Part shown: one piece after another, positions 32,306 to 36,146 of the stretch
How positions within the stretch are numbered: position 1 is the stretch's first letter
Layout of the letters: the number at the start of each line of letters is the position of its first letter
Source: UBA1227 sp045642705
GTDB lineage: Bacteria > Bacillota > Clostridia > Oscillospirales > Acutalibacteraceae
Direction: 5' to 3'
Length of the DNA: 36,146 bases
Assembly: GCA_045642705.1 (NCBI GenBank)
Contig: JAZUJK010000012.1
Span: 1 to 36,146 of the forward strand
Position numbers and translations under genes: made by a program
The notes under the pieces: model-generated
The model's input: the letters and a program-made list of their open reading frames with translations, nothing else
Databases searched by the model: none
What the model was told of the DNA's origin: nothing

Positions 32306-32911
32306 TCAATAATATCTCATGAGTCCTGCAACTTTTCCTAAAATAATTAGTTCGTCGCAGATAATAGGATCCATGAAATCATTCTCTGGCTGTAGACGGA
32401 AGTGGTCTTCTTCCTTATAGAAGGTCTTAACTGTTGCCTCATCATCAATGAGAGCAACTACCATTTCACCATTGCGTGCTTCTGGTGTCTGCTCAACTAT
32501 GATAATGTCGCCATCGAGAATGCCTGCATTTATCATACTTTCGCCATGAACCTTGAGAGCGAAGAGCGTCTTGTCAGAAGAAATATTGCCAGCAAATGGG
32601 ATATATGACTCAATCTGCTCAGCAGCAAGAATAGGTGTTCCGGCTGCAACTGTTCCGACAAGAGGGATTTCAATGAATTTTTTAGCGTCGTCCTGAACAT
32701 TTAGTCGGATAGAACGCTTGAGAAGTGGATCCCTTGTTATGAAGCCAGCTTCATCGAGTGCATTGAGGTTAGCCTGTACAGAAGATGTTGATTTAAGGCC
32801 TACTGCGGCACCAATCTCTCTGACAGATGCAGGGACTGCTGTCTTGCGAGAGCGGTCCAATAGATATTCGTAAATCTTGCGTTGGGTGTCATTTAAATTG
32901 TCAAGTTCCAT
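32306..32911 (-). CDS. lexA: SOS repressor LexA
   Basis: 201 residues from ATG at 32911, after AAAGGAG. The N-terminal winged helix (QRKIYEYLLDR, ASVREIGAAVGLKSTSSVQANL) binds SOS operators. The self-cleavage bond is Ala90-Gly91 (VAAGTP), and the Ser/Lys dyad is Ser125 (VHGESM) and Lys162 (EATVKTF), so RecA-stimulated autocleavage should be intact. It is monocistronic, and two operator-like sequences lie in its promoter, suggesting autoregulation. Confidence 0.97.
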   Translation of the reverse strand: MELDNLNDTQRKIYEYLLDRSRKTAVPASVREIGAAVGLKSTSSVQANLNALDEAGFITRDPLLKRSIRLNVQDDAKKFIEIPLVGTVAAGTPILAAEQIESYIPFAGNISSDKTLFALKVHGESMINAGILDGDIIIVEQTPEARNGEMVVALIDDEATVKTFYKEEDHFRLQPENDFMDPIICDELIILGKVAGLMRYY

Positions 32912-32937
32912 AAAACGACTCCTTTCGTGAAATAGAA

Positions 32938-32949
32938 GCACAAATGTTC
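32938..32949. promoter_or_regulatory. Imperfect LexA-type operator near the lexA start
   Basis: Minus strand GAACATTTGTGC, 7 of 8 half-site bases of GAAC-N4-GTTC, between the lexA -10 and ATG. Confidence 0.45.
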
Positions 32950-32955
32950 AAGTAG

Positions 32956-32984
32956 AGTATATCACAGCAATTGCCAAAATGCAA
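32956..32984 (-). promoter_or_regulatory. lexA promoter
   Basis: Minus-strand TTGCAT (32979-32984), a 17-base spacer and TATACT (32956-32961). The -35 overlaps the operator-like repeat at 32982-32995. Confidence 0.6.
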
Positions 32985-32995
32985 ACATTTGTTTG
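32982..32995. promoter_or_regulatory. Candidate LexA operator (SOS box)
   Basis: CAAAC-N4-GTTTG, perfect 5-base arms, close to the Gram-positive SOS box CGAAC-N4-GTTCG. It overlaps the lexA -35 and sits just upstream of the divergent gene's -10 (TATAAT at 33014-33019), so it could control both. Confidence 0.55.
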
Positions 32996-33058
32996 AGAGA
33001 TTTATTTTTATCATATAATATGGTAGAATATGGCTAGATTTTAAGAGGAGGCGTTTTT

Positions 33059-34243
33059 ATGGAAGAGACTAAGCCTAAAATGAAAAAGAAGTACATAGTA
33101 ATCATAATAATTTCTATTTTAGCAGTTACAATTTCTATTTTAGCATTGGCAATTCCACGTGATTTTGCTCAGCTTGTTATGTCTGACTCTGCCTATGCAG
33201 GACTTGTTGTATCCAAGAATGTATCTAGACTCAATAGAAATGTAAAAGCGCTTGAACTCAAGGGAAAACTTGATACGAATATCAAGACTTCTGATTTCTT
33301 AAAAAGTGTAGATCCAAGTGCAATGAATGAATACCTCAGAAATCTTGATCTCACCTCCAAGATTCTCATAAATGGCGCTGCATTTAAGACAACTATGGAT
33401 ATTTCAGATGTGGATGGATCCATACTCAATATGGAGATGATAACATCCAAGGATCTCCAATGTATGAGGATAAATCAGCTAAATAGTGGCTGGAAAAAAT
33501 TTGATTTTGCAAAGCAAGAAAAAACACCACAGAAGCCTGCGCCAGCAGAGCAAAGTGGTGGTGAAAAAGTAAAATTTGAAGATTTAATAAAAGTTGGAGC
33601 ACGTGAAGAGCTCACCCTAACGGGTGTTGCTGCAGAGACTGGTACAGTATCTGCAAGTGGCGACGCTGTTATATTGAAGTTTACTGTAAAAGATCTAAAA
33701 GCAGGCTTTGCAACAGAACTTGTGGCAGAAAAATATAGGGATACAATTGATTCTTATGTTAGCGGTATGGCAGCAAGTCTTGAGAAAGCAGGAATTGAAA
33801 CCGTTGAGATTAAAATGCTCGTTAATTCTCGCAATGTTATTGTTGCTACTGCTGCATCTCTAACCGGTCCAGATAAATCAATCGATTTTACTATGGTTAC
33901 GGGAAAAATAGATGTTATGAAGCTCACAATTTCCTCTGGAAAAACGGGCTCAATTTCTATGATTTTCGATATGAAAAAGATTGCCACAGAGGCGTTTGAA
34001 ATTCCTCAAAATTCTGAGGTTTCAGATATGAATTCAGAGGAGTTCAAGCAGGAACTTTTGAGTTATCTTTTCAAGGAGGTACCTAATACACATCCTGCAT
34101 TTAAATCAACATTTACAACAACAATCAGTTCAACAATTTCTAGTGTGATAGGTTCACTTTTCGGTGATTTGACTCAAAATATCACAAAAGGATTAGATGG
34201 AAATTCATGGCTGAAGGGGATAATAGGCAATGAAAATTATTGA
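33059..34243 (+). CDS. Membrane-anchored extracytoplasmic protein of unknown function
   Basis: 394 residues; family not recognised. A lysine-rich start (KPKMKKKY) and one hydrophobic span (about 13-32, IVIIIISILAVTISILALAI) form an uncleaved signal anchor. The remainder is predicted outside the membrane, with a Pro/Lys linker near 155-170 (KTPQKPAPAEQSGGEK), and beta-strand-rich parts either side; the C-terminal 60 residues are Ser/Thr-rich. The layout resembles lipoprotein-like sensor or carrier domains but no motif proves it. The ribosome site is AGAGGAGG. It is divergent from lexA across a shared operator-like repeat and overlaps the next gene by 14 bases. Confidence 0.8.
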   Translation: MEETKPKMKKKYIVIIIISILAVTISILALAIPRDFAQLVMSDSAYAGLVVSKNVSRLNRNVKALELKGKLDTNIKTSDFLKSVDPSAMNEYLRNLDLTSKILINGAAFKTTMDISDVDGSILNMEMITSKDLQCMRINQLNSGWKKFDFAKQEKTPQKPAPAEQSGGEKVKFEDLIKVGAREELTLTGVAAETGTVSASGDAVILKFTVKDLKAGFATELVAEKYRDTIDSYVSGMAASLEKAGIETVEIKMLVNSRNVIVATAASLTGPDKSIDFTMVTGKIDVMKLTISSGKTGSISMIFDMKKIATEAFEIPQNSEVSDMNSEEFKQELLSYLFKEVPNTHPAFKSTFTTTISSTISSVIGSLFGDLTQNITKGLDGNSWLKGIIGNENY

Positions 34244-34814
34244 TATCTCTCGTGATCTTATCACAACACCAGTATATGAGGGTGATCCAGAAACTAGGAT
34301 TCAACAGATACGCAGCATGGATATGGGTGACTTATATAATCTATCAGCTATCTATGCTACTCCTCATGCCGGAACACATATAGATGCCCCGCTCCACTTT
34401 CTGCAGAGCGAGGCGACAATAAACGATATTCCGCTTGACCGATTCATGGGTCCTGTAACTGTTGTTACATTGCCACCTGGTCCAATAACTGGTGAGATGG
34501 TGGAGCGGGTTTTTCCTAAGCATCCTACAAGAGTGATACTTAGAACACAGGATGATTCTGTGTTCTTTGGTGGGGCAGCCGAGGATGTTGCCGCACTGGA
34601 GTATGAGCTACTTGGCTATGACAAGATAGCTCTTGGCGGCAATAATGAGGCTGCCTGTCATCGTGCGCTTCTCTCAGCTGGGACAGTTCTCCTTGAGAAC
34701 CTTGACCTGTCCCGCGTGCCGCACGACGGAGAGTACTATCTCGTGGCTCTGCCTATCAAGGCCGAGGGCCTGGAGGCATCATTTACGAGAGCCGTACTCC
34801 TGGAGCAGGAATGA
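34230..34814 (+). CDS. Cyclase family protein (kynurenine formamidase-like hydrolase)
   Basis: 194 residues. The metal-binding signature HAGTHIDAPLHF (about residues 46-57) is the HxGTHxDxPxHF motif of the cyclase/KynB family. The N-terminus IDISRDLITTPVYEGDP is also typical. The second conserved block, where kynurenine formamidases have a D-S-x-D-P sequence, is here LGGNNEAACHRALL, so the substrate may differ. No tryptophan-degradation genes are nearby. The 3' third is visibly richer in G and C than its neighbours. Overlap with the preceding gene suggests coupled translation. Confidence 0.82.
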   Translation: MKIIDISRDLITTPVYEGDPETRIQQIRSMDMGDLYNLSAIYATPHAGTHIDAPLHFLQSEATINDIPLDRFMGPVTVVTLPPGPITGEMVERVFPKHPTRVILRTQDDSVFFGGAAEDVAALEYELLGYDKIALGGNNEAACHRALLSAGTVLLENLDLSRVPHDGEYYLVALPIKAEGLEASFTRAVLLEQE

Positions 34815-34841
34815 GTTTATAGTATTTATAATACTATATCT

Positions 34842-35519
34842 CTATATCTGCTCGTAAATTGCATTCGGATTTACATTTGGCTTGATATATTTCTCAAGAA
34901 ATTCTTCAGCATCATCAATCTCAAAGAAAACGAAGATGTGATCGTCAAATCTTCCGAGGCCAGAATTTGCAAAAACCAATTTGAAGATATCTAGGTAATT
35001 GTTAGGGAAATTGAAATAGATTGTGCCGACACCATTCTTGCGAACGGAATAAGCAACATATCTTACTGCTTCAAGTGAAAGCTGTCTTACTTCGACATCC
35101 TTGCGAGTTGTATAGATGATATTGATATCTGTCTCAGTTACTTCGTAGGTAAGTTTTCTTCTTTTAAATTTCTTAAAATGCGTACGAAGTAGCAGACAAT
35201 ATAGACCAAATAAAAGCAAAATGAATGCGAGTATATAGAGAAGGATGTTATCTGTTAGTGCTACCATCCAGAAAATCGCACCGATTACAATAAACCAAGA
35301 AAGAGGAATGAAGAGCCAGTCATATTTTGTACGCGTGTACTTAGTATTTGGTTGATCTGTCCAGACAACTTGAGTATTATATTGCTCTATTCTCTTGCTA
35401 TCTGATGAGGAAGTGACTTCTGTGTCCTTCCTCTTTTTCTTTTTATTGCTTACATATGTCTTTTTAGTTCTTGCATCAACAATTTTAGTTGCTGCACGAG
35501 CTTTAAAATTAGATTTCAA
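34842..35519 (-). CDS. Two-span membrane protein of unknown function
   Basis: 225 residues from a TTG start at 35519, eight bases after TAGGAGA. A very basic N-terminal 60 residues (KKKKRKDTEV) is followed by two hydrophobic spans (about 70-87 and 91-112) and a cytoplasmic-looking domain of about 110 residues (ETDINIIYTTRKDVEVRQLS...) with the strand pattern of PH-like membrane proteins. The start lies inside the MOSC gene's end (11-base overlap), so the two are probably coupled. No function is proposed. Confidence 0.78.
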   Translation of the reverse strand: MKSNFKARAATKIVDARTKKTYVSNKKKKRKDTEVTSSSDSKRIEQYNTQVVWTDQPNTKYTRTKYDWLFIPLSWFIVIGAIFWMVALTDNILLYILAFILLLFGLYCLLLRTHFKKFKRRKLTYEVTETDINIIYTTRKDVEVRQLSLEAVRYVAYSVRKNGVGTIYFNFPNNYLDIFKLVFANSGLGRFDDHIFVFFEIDDAEEFLEKYIKPNVNPNAIYEQI

Positions 35520-35928
35520 CTATTTCATCTCCTACGGATATTTCGCCGCCAATAAGTATCTTGGCAAAAGCACAGGAGTGCTTGATATCACATACTTTAT
35601 TTTCCATTACAAAGTGACATTCAGGGAAGCATTTTTTCTCTGTTGAACTAATCTCAATTAGTACATCGCCAATTTTAAATTGGTCGCCACAGGAGAGGTT
35701 GCTATAATCAATACCACTTGTTGAAACATTTGGCATAAATCTATGCACGCATAGGCCACTGTTATCAGAGCGATAGGCTATGATACTTGCTTCATCGGCA
35801 AGAGTTAACTGTCTGTCTCCGCCCTTGGCTTTTTTATCGCCTTCTACACCGAGACCGGCGATTAGAACGATTGAGTCTACAGTGTTTTCGCCACTGTCAT
35901 TCTTGGTTCTAAGTTTTTCTATTTTCAT
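35509..35928 (-). CDS. MOSC domain-containing protein
   Basis: 139 residues, a stand-alone MOSC domain. The family pattern is seen in VEGDKKAKGGDRQLTL near 29-44, FMPNVSTSGIDYSNL near 65, and KKCFPECHFV with FAKILIGGEISVGDEI at the end. MOSC proteins relate to the C-terminal domain of molybdenum cofactor sulfurase; small ones like this occur near Moco genes, but none is visible here. Several cysteines (in KKCFPEC, KVCDIKHSC) could carry sulfur. Starts at ATG after AGGTGA. Confidence 0.87.
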   Translation of the reverse strand: MKIEKLRTKNDSGENTVDSIVLIAGLGVEGDKKAKGGDRQLTLADEASIIAYRSDNSGLCVHRFMPNVSTSGIDYSNLSCGDQFKIGDVLIEISSTEKKCFPECHFVMENKVCDIKHSCAFAKILIGGEISVGDEIVEI

Positions 35929-35954
35929 AAAATCACCTGGTGATAATTATACAT

Positions 35955-35986
35955 AAAAAAAGAACTTACAGCAACCTGTAAGTTCT
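35955..35986 (-). terminator. Terminator of the tRNA-Phe/tRNA-Gly unit
   Basis: AGAACTTACAG (35961-35971) and CTGTAAGTTCT (35976-35986), 11 perfect pairs around CAAC; on the minus strand followed by a T-run (complement of 35955-35960), just after tRNA-Gly. Confidence 0.9.
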
Positions 35987-35992
35987 AATAGA

Positions 35993-36068
35993 TGGAGCGG
36001 ATTACGGGGCTCGAACCCGCTACCTCCACCTTGGCAAGGTGGCGCTCTACCAGATGAGCTAAATCCGC
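35993..36068 (-). tRNA. tRNA-Gly (anticodon GCC)
   Basis: 76 bases including an encoded CCA. Acceptor GCGGATT pairs with AATCCGC, the D-arm has AGCTC...GAGC, the anticodon loop is TTGCCAA, the T-loop TTCGAGC; the discriminator base is U as expected for tRNA-Gly. It lies five bases after tRNA-Phe in one transcript. Confidence 0.96.
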
Positions 36069-36073
36069 ATTTA

Positions 36074-36146
<73 letters not shown>

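Overview
The window is a chromosomal replication-origin region of a low-GC Gram-positive anaerobe, most likely a member of class Clostridia. The support is the gene order dnaA-dnaN-yaaA-recF-remB-gyrB-gyrA on one side of a divergent rpmH-rnpA-yidD-yidC-jag cluster, AT-rich promoters, a Spo0J/Soj system with parS sites, lexA, and Clostridia-typical genes (GGGtGRT protein, Fe-S scaffold-like protein, old-yellow-enzyme/FadH-type reductase). Genus cannot be fixed from the sequence alone.

Layout. 1-136: the end of an insertion sequence carrying the first 31 codons of a transposase on the minus strand. 163-2607: a SurA/PrsA-like lipoprotein gene, a stand-alone 5S rRNA gene with its own promoter and terminator, a small membrane ORF and mnmA. 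2749-10820: a plus-strand block holding a PHP phosphoesterase, an unknown protein, a Fe-S scaffold-like protein plus GGGtGRT protein, an OYE-type flavoenzyme, dCMP deaminase, and an ATP-grasp ligase plus aspartate racemase pair that probably makes and attaches D-aspartate in peptidoglycan. 10878-19712: the replication/topoisomerase operons gyrA, gyrB, remB, recF, yaaA, dnaN and dnaA, all minus. 19713-19929: AT-rich dnaA-rpmH gap, the probable core of the origin together with the 18167-18398 dnaN-dnaA gap. 19930-22642: rpmH, rnpA, yidD, yidC, jag, plus. 22692-29746: serS, parB, parA, rsmG, mnmG, mnmE, minus. 29909-32262: glyS and a cysK-like gene, plus. 32306-36146: lexA, a membrane-anchored unknown protein, a cyclase-family protein, a membrane protein, a MOSC protein, tRNA-Gly and the start-truncated tRNA-Phe.

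Working together: the origin, initiator, sliding clamp, gyrase and partition genes form the replication/segregation core; rnpA, mnmA, mnmE, mnmG, serS, glyS and two tRNAs give a concentration of tRNA maturation and charging genes; yidC/yidD/jag handle membrane insertion and RNA binding.

The most interesting points are: (1) the serS-parB-parA-rsmG-mnmG-mnmE block is inverted relative to the usual Firmicutes order, so it faces the replication fork; (2) DnaA carries K-H-H-S-T where R-D-H-T-T is usual in its base-reading motif, and no consensus TTATCCACA box is visible near the origin, while TTTTCAACA-type motifs are; (3) a parS site sits at the centre of a 38-bp perfect palindrome that also looks like a transcription terminator; (4) two promoters have their -35 element embedded in the terminator of the gene upstream; (5) a D-Asp ligase/racemase pair; (6) GyrA has Ala at the quinolone-determining Ser83 position.
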